Source: Flavobacteriaceae bacterium CRH
Lineage (GTDB): Bacteria; Bacteroidota; Bacteroidia; Flavobacteriales; Flavobacteriaceae
NCBI GenBank assembly: GCA_001507425.1
Contig: LMAJ01000031.1
Location: 1 to 49,356 of the forward strand
DNA: 49,356 bases
Direction of reading: 5' to 3'
Both the position numbers and the translations under genes were made by a program. Positions within the stretch are counted from its first letter, which is position 1, and each line of letters begins with the position of its first letter. The notes beneath the pieces were generated by a model. It did no database searches. It was not told where the DNA came from and worked only from the letters and a program-made list of their open reading frames with translations. Below are positions 25,069 to 33,437 of this stretch, piece by piece.

Positions 25069-26041
25069 TTAGCTGTTTTCTTTTTCTTCGTTGTTTTGTT
25101 TTTCTAAAATTTCATTGTACAATTGGTTTCGTTTGTTGAATGATTTAATTGTTCCAATTACGGAGCCATTTTTTGAAAGTAAATAATTAAACTCCCAGCA
25201 ATCATCGTCATTATAAACAAATTGTATCTTTTCGGGTTCAAGATTTATAAGTAGTTCTATTTTGTCAGCAATAGTTTGTAATTTTTCCTTGGTCAAAGAA
25301 TTTAAAACTCTGTCAGCTTTGTGTGTTGTAATTACTAATTCAATATTACATTCTGTGTTAGGATATGAAATAACAAAACTTTTTGGGCGGTTAGAAGGTT
25401 TGACTTTTTTTATTGTTTCAATAGTAAGTTTTGAAACAAGTTTGTAAAATTGTGCTAAATCCTCACCAATAGCTTCTCCAATCTTTTCTCCAATCTTTTC
25501 TGGAATTTTTGTTTTAATGATTCCAAGTGCTATTGCTAATATTTTTGTAATTTTTATTATCGTTTCGGGGTCTGGCAATTCTGATTTTCTTCCGAAAAAG
25601 TTTGTTTCAAATTCTAAGCCGGACTCTTGTCTTACTGAATTGTGTATTTCAATTATTTCATTATGTGTTTCGAAATTTGCAGGGTCTGTCGCAATAGATA
25701 TTTTTTCAATTTCATTATCCTCACATTCAATAAATGGGTATTCTCCTTCGCTAAAAGATTCTTTTAGAAGTTTAGTTCCGTCTTTAAGTGTTATAAATTC
25801 TTGTTTGTCAAAATAGTACCATTTCTGCGGTTAAGTAGTAATGCTCATCTTTTCCTTTGAATATTTCACCATTCATAATAGCCCCAAATGGAGGAAAAGT
25901 TCTTATATGTTCTAAACCTAATCTTGGTTTTCTATCTCCATTAAGTTGAGGCAACATACTTTCGAGAGCACTTTTAGCCATAACATAACCTTGACTATCA
26001 AGATGTGTTGAACTAACTACATATTTATCTTTTCTAATCAT
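25069..26041 (-). pseudogene. Frameshifted gene, about 324 residues, unknown function
   Basis: The ATG at 26041 opens a frame that ends at TGA 25808 after 77 residues (ending EHYYLTAEMVLF). The next frame, open from just after TAA 25833-25831 to 25069, has no ATG, GTG or TTG before 25578 yet reads as continuous protein (KWYYFDKQEFITLKDG, then GEYPFIECEDNEIEKISIAT, then a hydrophobic helix IIKITKILAIALGIIKTKI). Removing one base near 25811-25830 joins them. The start MIRKDKYVVSSTHLDSQGYV is not recognised; the middle has a charged helix with repeated IGEKIGEAIGEDL. It is either a decaying gene, a sequencing error, or a frameshifting gene. Confidence 0.6.
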
Positions 26042-26254
26042 TTTATTGTTTTAAAGATTCATTTTTCTTAAGGTTACAGTAACTTATTCATTGGCGAAAA
26101 TAACTCCTTCTCTACACCTATATTTGGTTAGATAAATGAAAGTTTGTTTCGTTTCCTTGTTTTCCAAATATATATATTATTTCTTGCCGATTTTTACGGA
26201 TTTCCGTACTCGATATTTTTATTTGCTAACTCAAAATAATTTTAGTTTAATGCA

Positions 26255-26288
26255 ATAAAAAAACGACTGAAAATAAATCTCAGTCGTT
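26255..26288 (-). terminator. Terminator of the thr operon
   Basis: AACGACTGA (26262-26270) pairs with TCAGTCGTT (26280-26288). The minus strand runs on into TTTTTTATTG. It is 24 bases after the thrC stop. Confidence 0.8.
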
Positions 26289-26311
26289 CGATATATCGTT
26301 TCATATTAGCT

Positions 26312-27604
26312 TTATTGACCCAAGAAACTCTTCAATTCCTCATAACTCTTAATCTTCACACTAACTTTTTCCTCATTAATAACACTCTCAATTTGAGCAG
26401 GAATAGGAAGCGTAATTCCTAAAGCAGGTTCAACCACATCAAGAAATTTAATAGGATGCGCCGTTTCTAAGAAAACACCAATTGCATTTTCGTGCTTTTG
26501 CAATTCTTTTTTCAAACCTAAATAACCAACAGCACCGTGTGGTTCTGCGATATAACCGTTTGTGTTATAAATATTTTTTAGAGCTTCCAGCGTTTCTTCA
26601 TCAGTATAACTATATGATGAGAAGTCTTTTTCGAAGGCTTTTAAATCATTATTGTACAATTCCTGAATTCTAATAAAGTTACTTGGGTTTCCAACATCCA
26701 TTGCGTTAGAGATTGTTGCTTTAGAAGGTTTCGGGTCGTATTTTCCGTTTTCTAAGAACCTTGGTACGGTGTCGTTTACGTTTGTAGATGCTACAAAATG
26801 CTCAATTGGCAAACCTAATTTCTTGGCCATAATTCCGGCGCAGATATTTCCAAAGTTTCCGCTTGGGCAAGAGAAAACTAACGGTTTGTTTTGGCTTTTC
26901 AACGCTTTGTAAGCAAAGAAAAAATAAAACATTTGCGGCAGCCAACGTGCAATATTAATAGAATTCGCCGAAGTCAGGTTTTTATGCGCTAAACTTTCGT
27001 CTAAAAACGCTTTTTTTACCATATCCTGACAATCATCAAAAACACCATCAACTTCAAGTGCTTTAATGTTTTGACCTAAAGTCGTCAATTGTTTTTCCTG
27101 AATGTCGCTCACTTTTCCTGACGGATATAAAATCACAACATCAACACCATCAACACCAAGAAATCCGCTTGCAACAGCGCCGCCCGTATCTCCGGAAGTG
27201 GCAACCAAAACGGTATTTTTACTGTCTTTTTTATCTTTATTAAAATACGCCAGACAACGAGACATAAAACGCGCGCCAACATCTTTAAACGCCATTGTAG
27301 GCCCGTGGAATAATTCTAATGAATAAATTCCGTTTTCGACTTCCACAACCGGAAAATCAAAAGATAAAGTCTCGGCAATAATTTCTCGTAAATGATCTTC
27401 CGGAATTTCGTCTCCAACAAATTGCTGAATCACATCAAAAGCAATATTCTCATGCGTTAGATTTTCGATTACATTAAAAAATACCGGATTTAATGGCGTG
27501 ATCGTTTGAGGAAAATACAATCCTTTGTCACTTGCTAATCCTTGTATAACGGCTTCTTTAAAAGAAACTTCCGGGGCATTATGGTTTAAACTGTAGTATT
27601 TCAT
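26312..27604 (-). CDS. thrC: Threonine synthase
   Basis: 430 residues, PLP fold-type II. FHGPTMAFKDVGARFM contains the PLP-binding lysine (K107), ATSGDTGGAVA the phosphate-binding loop, and FSCPSGNFGNICAGI a further glycine-rich cofactor segment. It converts O-phosphohomoserine to threonine, the last step of the pathway. Last gene of the operon thrA-thrB-thrC; the 96-base spacer to thrB contains a hairpin repeat and not a promoter. Long N-terminal form, as in other Bacteroidota and enterobacteria. Confidence 0.96.
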   Translation of the reverse strand: MKYYSLNHNAPEVSFKEAVIQGLASDKGLYFPQTITPLNPVFFNVIENLTHENIAFDVIQQFVGDEIPEDHLREIIAETLSFDFPVVEVENGIYSLELFHGPTMAFKDVGARFMSRCLAYFNKDKKDSKNTVLVATSGDTGGAVASGFLGVDGVDVVILYPSGKVSDIQEKQLTTLGQNIKALEVDGVFDDCQDMVKKAFLDESLAHKNLTSANSINIARWLPQMFYFFFAYKALKSQNKPLVFSCPSGNFGNICAGIMAKKLGLPIEHFVASTNVNDTVPRFLENGKYDPKPSKATISNAMDVGNPSNFIRIQELYNNDLKAFEKDFSSYSYTDEETLEALKNIYNTNGYIAEPHGAVGYLGLKKELQKHENAIGVFLETAHPIKFLDVVEPALGITLPIPAQIESVINEEKVSVKIKSYEELKSFLGQ

Positions 27605-27612
27605 TGTTTTTT

Positions 27613-27697
27613 AAGTTCTTAGTTATTAGTGCCTAGTCCTTAGTCATAATCTTTAGTTTTTTGCAACTAAGGACTAATTACTAAGAACTAAGTACTT
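27613..27697. repeat. Inverted repeat between thrB and thrC
   Basis: The arms 27613-27644 and 27666-27697 (CTTAGT/CTTAGTC wording, 32 bases each) pair imperfectly around a 21-base loop rich in T. Without a T run it looks like a dispersed repeat in the operon, not a terminator. Confidence 0.6.
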
Positions 27698-27700
27698 ATT

Positions 27701-28618
27701 TTAAATAATTCTTACGCCGTCCGGATTAATTTTCGAAACGTGAATTTCATATGGCAAATTCATGTTCTCGTAAACTTCGCTCATGGCTTTTGCGATTTTT
27801 TCGGCGGTTTCTTTTCCTCGGCTTAAAGCAAAAATCGACGGGCCTGAACCTGAAATTCCTGAACCTAAAGCGCCGTTTTCTAAAGCCGTTTGTTTGATTA
27901 AATCAAAACCCGGAATCAAAACACTTCGCAAAGGTTCAACGATTTCGTCGTGCAGTGATCTTCCAATCAAATCATAATCTTTGGTGTATAATCCGGCGAT
28001 TAGTCCGCCCACATTTCCCCATTGCATGATGGCGCTTTTTAAGGAAACGGTTTGTTTTAATACCGAACGCGCATCAGAAGTTTTCAATTCAATTTGAGGA
28101 TGAACCACCGTTGCAAATAATTCTTCCGGACTATCAATTCTGATAATATCTAGCGGAGCATAACTTCTTACCAAAGTAAATCCGCCTAAAAGGGCAGGAG
28201 CAACATTGTCTGCATGCGCGTTTCCGCTGGCTAATTTTTCGCCCTGCATCGCAAATTGTACCAAATCTTTACGCGAATACGGTCTTCCTAATAATTCGTT
28301 TATTCCGAAAACGGCTCCGGCAGAACTTGCGGCGCTGCTTCCAATTCCGCTTCCGGCTTTTATATTTTTATAAATTTCGATTTCGAATCCAAAATCAACA
28401 TCCAGCGTTTCTAACATGGCAAGAGCTGCCACTCCGGAAACATTTTTCTCGGTTTCTAAAGGCAAATCGGCACCCACAATTTTAGTAATACGAACGCCTT
28501 TTTGATCGACTTTTCGAACAATCATTTCATCGCCCGCATTGTCTAAGCAAAGTCCAAGTACGTCAAATCCGCATGAGAGGTTGGCGATTGTAGCGGGACA
28601 GAATAATTTTATTTCCAT
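27701..28618 (-). CDS. thrB: Homoserine kinase
   Basis: 305 residues from ATG 28618. The frame also opens at 28675, but the added residues (MIGKTSEPLDLCHSEPLKK) derive from repeat DNA and family members start at MEIKLFCPATIANLSCGFD, so I prefer 28618. GHMP-kinase motifs: ATIANLSCGFDVLG at the start, the ATP loop KAGSGIGSSAASSAGAV (about 85-100), and GSGISGSGPSIFALS near the end. It phosphorylates homoserine with ATP. Middle gene of the operon. Confidence 0.95.
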   Translation of the reverse strand: MEIKLFCPATIANLSCGFDVLGLCLDNAGDEMIVRKVDQKGVRITKIVGADLPLETEKNVSGVAALAMLETLDVDFGFEIEIYKNIKAGSGIGSSAASSAGAVFGINELLGRPYSRKDLVQFAMQGEKLASGNAHADNVAPALLGGFTLVRSYAPLDIIRIDSPEELFATVVHPQIELKTSDARSVLKQTVSLKSAIMQWGNVGGLIAGLYTKDYDLIGRSLHDEIVEPLRSVLIPGFDLIKQTALENGALGSGISGSGPSIFALSRGKETAEKIAKAMSEVYENMNLPYEIHVSKINPDGVRII

Positions 28619-28767
28619 TTTTTTTAAAGGTTCTGAGTGGCAAAGGTCCAAAGGTTCAGAGGTTTTGCCAATCATTATTTTTATTTTTGATTAAAAAGGA
28701 TTAAAGGTTTAAAAACACAAAGTAAAAACCTTTGCACCTTTGTCACTTTGCACCTTTGTACCTCTTT

Positions 28768-31215
28768 TTAATTATTTCCAATTCTAATAACGTCTGCAAA
28801 AATTCCTGAGGCGGTAACGGCTGCTCCGGCTCCGGCTCCTTTTATTAATAAAGGTTGGTCTACGTAACGATCTGTGTAGAAAAGTACGATATTGTCTTTT
28901 CCTTCTAAATTGTAAAAAGGATGCTCTTTTGCGATGAATTGCAGGCCAACGCTTGCTTTTCCGTTTTCGAATTGCGCTACATATTTCAATCTTGAATCTT
29001 TGGCTAATGCTTCTTCATAAATGCCTTCAAAATGAGCGGCGTGTTTTAGTAACGATGCAAAAAAGTCTTCATTATTTGTTGTTGCTAAACAATCAGCAGG
29101 CAGGAAAGATTCGTTTTCGATCGCGTCAATATCCATTTCGTAACCGCTTTCGCGAATTAGGATCAGGATTTTACGGGCAACGTCAATTCCGCTTAAATCA
29201 ATTTTCGGGTCAGGTTCTGTGAATCCCTGAACTCCGGCTTCTTTTACAACGTCATGAAAAGAATTGTTCTTATCAAAATTGTTGAAAATAAAGTTCAGAC
29301 TTCCGGATAAAACCGCCTGAATTTTATGCACTTTATCGCCAGAAGCAATTAAGTTTTTTACCGTATCAATAATTGGTAATCCCGCACCAACATTGGTTTC
29401 AAATAAAAACGGTGCGTTATATTGACGAGATAGGTTTTTAAGTTTTTTATAATTGTCATACGCAGATGAACACGCAATTTTGTTGCAGGTTACAACGGCA
29501 ATACTTTGTTTCAGGAAGTTTTCATATGTTTCAGAAACGCTTGCATTTGCTGTAATATCAACAAAAATACTGTTACGTAAATTCAGTTCTTTGGCACGTT
29601 CGATAAAAGCTGCTGCATTTGCAGGTTCGCCTTTGTCTAAATCGGCCTGCCATTCTTTTAAAGAAATTCCGTCTTCATCAAAAATCATTTTTCTTGAGTT
29701 CGACAAAGCAATTACGCGAACATTTATCTTTAAATTTTCTTTTAAAAATTTCTTTTGGTTGTGAATTTGTTCGATGAATTTTTCACCCACATTTCCAACA
29801 CCCATTACGAATAAATTGAGCTGTTTTGTGTTTTCTTCAAAGAAGTTTTCGTGCAGTGTATTCAACGCTTTTTTAACGTCTCTTTCATTAATTACAGTCG
29901 AAATATTACGTTCAGATGCACCTTGCGCAATGGCACGAATATTTACGTTGTTTTTTCCTAAAGTGCTGAACATTCTTCCGCTTAAACCCTGATGATTTTT
30001 CATGTTTTCACCAACCAAAGCAATAATGCAAAGGTCTTTTTCGACAATACAAGGATCAATTTTATTTTGAAGAATCTCTACTTCAAAAGCTCTGTTAATC
30101 GCAGCTTCGGCATTTTCAGCATCTGAATTTAAAATCCCGATACAAATAGAATGCTCAGATGAAGCCTGAGTAATAAAAATAACATTGATTTTTTCCTGAG
30201 ACAATACTTCGAACAAACGTCTTGATGAACCTGCAACACCAATCATTCCCGGGCCTTCAAGGGTTACCAATGAAATATTATCGATATGGCTGATTCCTTT
30301 TACAACCGTATCTTTTGACGAAACCTGATCAGAAATTAAAGTCCCTTCGGCTTCAGGCTCAAAAGTGTTTTTAATTAAAATTGGAATATTTTTTCTTAAA
30401 ACAGGCTGAATTGTTGGCGGATACAAAACTTTGGCACCAAAATGCGATAATTCCATCGCTTCCTGATATGAAATATTAGCAATTGGCTGAGCTTGTTTTA
30501 CAATTTTTGGGTTGGCAGTAAACATTCCGTTTACGTCAGTCCAGATTTCTAATTGCGATGCATCGAGCGCTCCTGCAATAATTGCTGCAGTATAATCAGA
30601 TCCGCCACGACCTAAAGTAGTCGTAATTCCGTCAAGCGTTAAGGCTATAAAACCCGGTAAAACATTGATTTTTGATTCGTTTTGAGCAAAATACTCCTGA
30701 ATCAATTGGTTTGAAATTTCAAAGTTCACAACGGCTTTTCCGAAATCGGCATTTGTTTTTATGATTTCTCGGCTGTCTTTATAAACAACATCTTTGTCAA
30801 TTTGCTGATACGCTTGTGCAATAATATATGACGAAAGCAATTCTCCAAAACTTAAAATAGTGTCGGCAGTTCTTGGAGATAATTCGCCCAATAAAAAACA
30901 ACCATCCAATAAAGTTTCAAGATGATTAATGATTCTTTTTACGTGGCTCAATAAGCTGCTTTGTTCGCTTACCGGAATAAGTTCTTTTAAGGTATCAAGG
31001 TGTTTTTTCTCGATTTCAGCTACAATTTCTCTAAAACTTTCGTCGTTTGCTGCTGCTTTTGCTGCTGCTAATTGCAGTAAATCAGTTACTTTGCTTAAAG
31101 CAGAAACAACAACTACGAGTTTATCTTGTTTAGAATTTTGTTTAACTATTTCGAGAACGAGTTTTATATTTTGAGCATTGGCAACCGAAGTTCCGCCAAA
31201 TTTTAATACTTTCAT
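28768..31215 (-). CDS. thrA: Bifunctional aspartokinase / homoserine dehydrogenase
   Basis: 815 residues. The kinase domain (about 1-290) opens MKVLKFGGTSVANAQNIK. Two ACT-type regulatory segments follow (about 310-450, SLVTLEGPGMIGVAGSSRR). The dehydrogenase (about 465-815) has the NAD(P) motif FVMGVGNVGEKF and NVGAGLPIIDTVKNL. It catalyses the first and third steps from aspartate to threonine and is normally inhibited by threonine through the ACT domains. It heads the thrA-thrB-thrC operon and is preceded by a threonine-rich leader ORF. The 149-base spacer to thrB contains repeat wording (AAAGGTTC type). Confidence 0.97.
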   Translation of the reverse strand: MKVLKFGGTSVANAQNIKLVLEIVKQNSKQDKLVVVVSALSKVTDLLQLAAAKAAANDESFREIVAEIEKKHLDTLKELIPVSEQSSLLSHVKRIINHLETLLDGCFLLGELSPRTADTILSFGELLSSYIIAQAYQQIDKDVVYKDSREIIKTNADFGKAVVNFEISNQLIQEYFAQNESKINVLPGFIALTLDGITTTLGRGGSDYTAAIIAGALDASQLEIWTDVNGMFTANPKIVKQAQPIANISYQEAMELSHFGAKVLYPPTIQPVLRKNIPILIKNTFEPEAEGTLISDQVSSKDTVVKGISHIDNISLVTLEGPGMIGVAGSSRRLFEVLSQEKINVIFITQASSEHSICIGILNSDAENAEAAINRAFEVEILQNKIDPCIVEKDLCIIALVGENMKNHQGLSGRMFSTLGKNNVNIRAIAQGASERNISTVINERDVKKALNTLHENFFEENTKQLNLFVMGVGNVGEKFIEQIHNQKKFLKENLKINVRVIALSNSRKMIFDEDGISLKEWQADLDKGEPANAAAFIERAKELNLRNSIFVDITANASVSETYENFLKQSIAVVTCNKIACSSAYDNYKKLKNLSRQYNAPFLFETNVGAGLPIIDTVKNLIASGDKVHKIQAVLSGSLNFIFNNFDKNNSFHDVVKEAGVQGFTEPDPKIDLSGIDVARKILILIRESGYEMDIDAIENESFLPADCLATTNNEDFFASLLKHAAHFEGIYEEALAKDSRLKYVAQFENGKASVGLQFIAKEHPFYNLEGKDNIVLFYTDRYVDQPLLIKGAGAGAAVTASGIFADVIRIGNN

Positions 31216-31279
31216 TTTGATTTTTTTTTTTCTTTTTATGCAAATGTTTTTATGTATCCAATGCCTTTCTTCTTTCAGG

Positions 31280-31333
31280 AAAAAAGTATAGATAACCAGG
31301 ATTATATGTAAAAATGTATACCCCTAAGGGGTA
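31280..31333 (-). promoter_or_regulatory. Possible thr attenuator: two mutually exclusive hairpins
   Basis: On the minus-strand RNA, TACCCC (31333-31328) can pair with GGGGTA (31324-31319), a hairpin that overlaps the leader's stop codon. GTATACAT (31321-31314) can instead pair with ATCTATAC (31293-31286), with one mismatch, directly before six Ts (31285-31280), a weak terminator-like structure. They share 31319-31321, so only one can form. The direction of control cannot be deduced by eye. Confidence 0.45.
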
Positions 31334-31425
31334 GTAGTTGTTGTAGTAGAAATTGTTGTAGCAGCAATTGCAACTCTTGTTTGAGTTGTCATTGTAGATT
31401 GATATTTTGCGCTGTTACTTTTCAT
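31324..31425 (-). CDS. thrL: Threonine-rich leader peptide of the thr operon (33 codons)
   Basis: ATG at 31425 opens a complete 33-codon frame ending TAG 31326-31324, 108 bases before the thrA ATG. It encodes 12 Thr in 33 residues (11, 13, 14, 16, 23, 24, 27-32), six of them consecutive just before the final Pro, plus Ile20 and Ile25. The start is MKSNSAKYQSTM and the end TTISTTTTTTP. Enrichment for the pathway product, position and size match leader peptides that govern thr operons in enterobacteria (also Thr and Ile rich). A TACTTTTG box (31444-31437) sits 11 bases upstream. It is too short to be called by ordinary gene finders. Expression control by ribosome stalling is inference. Confidence 0.8.
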   Translation of the reverse strand: MKSNSAKYQSTMTTQTRVAIAATTISTTTTTTP

Positions 31426-31436
31426 TTTTGATTTTT

Positions 31437-31444
31437 CAAAAGTA
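31437..31444 (-). promoter_or_regulatory. Candidate -7 box of the thr leader and operon
   Basis: TACTTTTG on the minus strand matches TAnnTTTG and ends 11 bases before the leader ATG (31425). No TTG is found at the usual -33 spacing. Confidence 0.4.
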
Positions 31445-31615
31445 CAGATTTTTATAAAAGTTAAAAAATCCTAATTGCCTTTTTACGAATATTTTAATAT
31501 TTCAAAAAGATAAAATTTAATATTGAGTATTTGCTAGATTTAAAACTGTTAAGTTGATGGATTCGTATAATTGCGTTTGTTTTTTGCTGCGTTTTCTGAA
31601 TTTATTTTATTTAAA

Positions 31616-31679
31616 GCCACAGATTAAAGGATTAAAATGATTTAAAAATCTGCTTAAATCTGTAGAATCTGCGTGAAAC
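31616..31679. repeat. Dispersed intergenic repeat, complete copy
   Basis: CCACAGATTAAAGGATTAAA followed by TGATTTAAAAATCTGCTTAA and AATCTGTAGAATCTGCGTGA. It is the uninterrupted version of the repeat split at 19704-19938. ATT-rich halves give it weak dyad symmetry. Confidence 0.7.
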
Positions 31680-31874
31680 ACTTTCTACTTTAAATTTTCA
31701 ACTAAAACTAAATTAACTATATAGTTATTTTTCATTCTGCATTTATTTGCTTGATTCGATTTGTAGAATGAGTAAAAGATGAGAATCGCTTTTAGTTAAA
31801 TTTTAATTATTATGAACAAATGTTGCTTTTTAATATTGATTTGCTGAATTTTGATGCCTTAAATTACAAACACC

Positions 31875-33389
31875 ATGAGAGAAATCCATTATATAAGTAC
31901 TGAAACCTTAAGTTTAGAAGCTTTACAAGAAATAATTGTGAATCAAAAAACACTTGAATTATCAGAAGAAGCGAAAGTTAATGTTCAGAAATGCCGTGAT
32001 TATTTAGATAAAAAAATGGAAACACATTCTGAACCAATTTATGGTATCAATACTGGTTTTGGGTCACTTTATAGTGTGAAAATCTCTAATGAAAATTTAT
32101 CTAAACTTCAGGAAAACCTTGTAAAATCGCATGCATGCGGAACCGGAGAAGAAGTTCCGGCGGAAATTGTAAAGTTGATGTTGTTTCTTAAAATTCAGTC
32201 TTTAAGCTATGGATATTCGGGAATTCAGTTGCAGACCGTAAATCGTCTTGTCGATTTCTATAATAATGATATTCTGCCAGTAATTTATACACAAGGTTCA
32301 CTTGGGGCTTCTGGAGACTTAGCGCCTTTGGCACATTTATCTTTGCCATTATTAGGAGAAGGCGAAGTTTATTTTGAAGGTAAAAAAGTGGCTTCTGCCG
32401 AAGTTTTAAAACATTTTAACTGGCAACCAATTGTTTTACAGTCTAAAGAAGGTTTAGCACTATTAAACGGAACTCAGTTTATGAGTGCATACGGAGCTCA
32501 TATTTTATTAAAAGCTTACAAATATTCGTATTTGGCAGATTTAATCGGAACCATTTCTTTAGAAGGTTTTGACGGAAGAATTGAGCCTTTCAACGAATTG
32601 ATTCATTTTATACGTCCTCACAAAGGACAAATTATTACCGCACAACGCATTAATGAATTTTTAGATGGAAGCGAAATTATTGAGCAGGAGAAAAAACACG
32701 TTCAGGACCCGTATTCTTTCCGTTGTATGCCGCAGGTTCATGGCGCTTCAAAAGATGCCATTGATTATGTTCGAAAAGTTTTCAAAACCGAAATTAATTC
32801 GGTTACCGATAATCCAAATATATTTATCGAAAGCGATCAGATTATTTCCGGAGGAAATTTCCACGGACAGCCTTTGGCATTAGCATTGGATTTTATGGCA
32901 ATTGCTTTGGCTGAATTAGGAAGTATTTCTGAAAGAAGAACCTATCAGTTAATTTCCGGATTGCGAAATCTTCCGGCATTTTTGGTGGACAATCCGGGAT
33001 TGAATTCCGGGTTTATGATTCCGCAATATACTGCTGCTAGTATTGCAAGCCAAAACAAGCAGTTGGCAACTCCATCAAGTGTTGATAGTATTGTGTCGAG
33101 CAATGGACAGGAAGATCATGTAAGCATGGGAGCAAACGGAGCTACAAAAGCGCTTCGTGTTATGGATAATTTAGAGCGTATTTTGGCAATCGAATTATTA
33201 AATGCTTCTCAGGCAATTGCGTACAGAGAACCTTTAAAATCAAGCGATTTCATCGAAATGTTTTTGAGTAGTTACAGAGAGGTTGTACCGTTGGTTAAGG
33301 AAGACAGAATCTTACATTATGACATTGAAAAGACGGTTTCGTTTCTGGATAGTTTCCAAATAGAAAACGATTTGTTAACAATGGCTTAA
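31875..33389 (+). CDS. hutH: Histidine ammonia-lyase
   Basis: 504 residues. The MIO cofactor triad Ala145-Ser146-Gly147 lies in GSLGASGDLAPLAHL. YGINTGFGSLY carries the conserved active-site tyrosine, and KSHACGTGEEVP the His of HAL/TAL-type enzymes. QDPYSFRCMPQVHGASKDAI and NGTQFMSAYGAHILLK are characteristic. It deaminates histidine to urocanate. The sequence is more like HAL than the flavobacterial tyrosine lyase described in F. johnsoniae, but the substrate was not tested. No hutU, hutI or hutG genes are adjacent. Confidence 0.88.
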   Translation: MREIHYISTETLSLEALQEIIVNQKTLELSEEAKVNVQKCRDYLDKKMETHSEPIYGINTGFGSLYSVKISNENLSKLQENLVKSHACGTGEEVPAEIVKLMLFLKIQSLSYGYSGIQLQTVNRLVDFYNNDILPVIYTQGSLGASGDLAPLAHLSLPLLGEGEVYFEGKKVASAEVLKHFNWQPIVLQSKEGLALLNGTQFMSAYGAHILLKAYKYSYLADLIGTISLEGFDGRIEPFNELIHFIRPHKGQIITAQRINEFLDGSEIIEQEKKHVQDPYSFRCMPQVHGASKDAIDYVRKVFKTEINSVTDNPNIFIESDQIISGGNFHGQPLALALDFMAIALAELGSISERRTYQLISGLRNLPAFLVDNPGLNSGFMIPQYTAASIASQNKQLATPSSVDSIVSSNGQEDHVSMGANGATKALRVMDNLERILAIELLNASQAIAYREPLKSSDFIEMFLSSYREVVPLVKEDRILHYDIEKTVSFLDSFQIENDLLTMA

Positions 33390-33391
33390 CA

Positions 33392-33418
33392 TTGCAAATT
33401 AATATTGAAGTAATTTTG
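33392..33418 (+). promoter_or_regulatory. Candidate promoter of the PhoU-like/Pit operon
   Basis: TTG (33392-33394) is followed after 16 bases by TAATTTTG (33411-33418), which ends 19 bases before the ATG at 33438. Spacing is slightly short of the usual 17-23. Confidence 0.4.
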
Positions 33419-33437
33419 CACTATCAAAAATATAAAG

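Larger units (their letters stand above)
31426..31874. other. Spacer between the thr leader and hutH
   Basis: 449 bases. It holds the thr promoter box (31437-31444), a dispersed repeat (31616-31679) and AT-rich DNA before hutH. No gene and no clear hutH promoter are visible; TTTTAATATTGATTTG and AATTTTGATG near 31828-31857 are the best but weak candidates. Confidence 0.55.

Noticed and set aside
26075..26086. Short palindrome GTTACAGTAAC near the frameshifted gene
   Set aside because: The arms are only five bases and the flanks show no promoter context, so chance is likely.
28619..28675. Upstream start for thrB
   Set aside because: The added residues come from repeat DNA and the family start motif begins at 28618.
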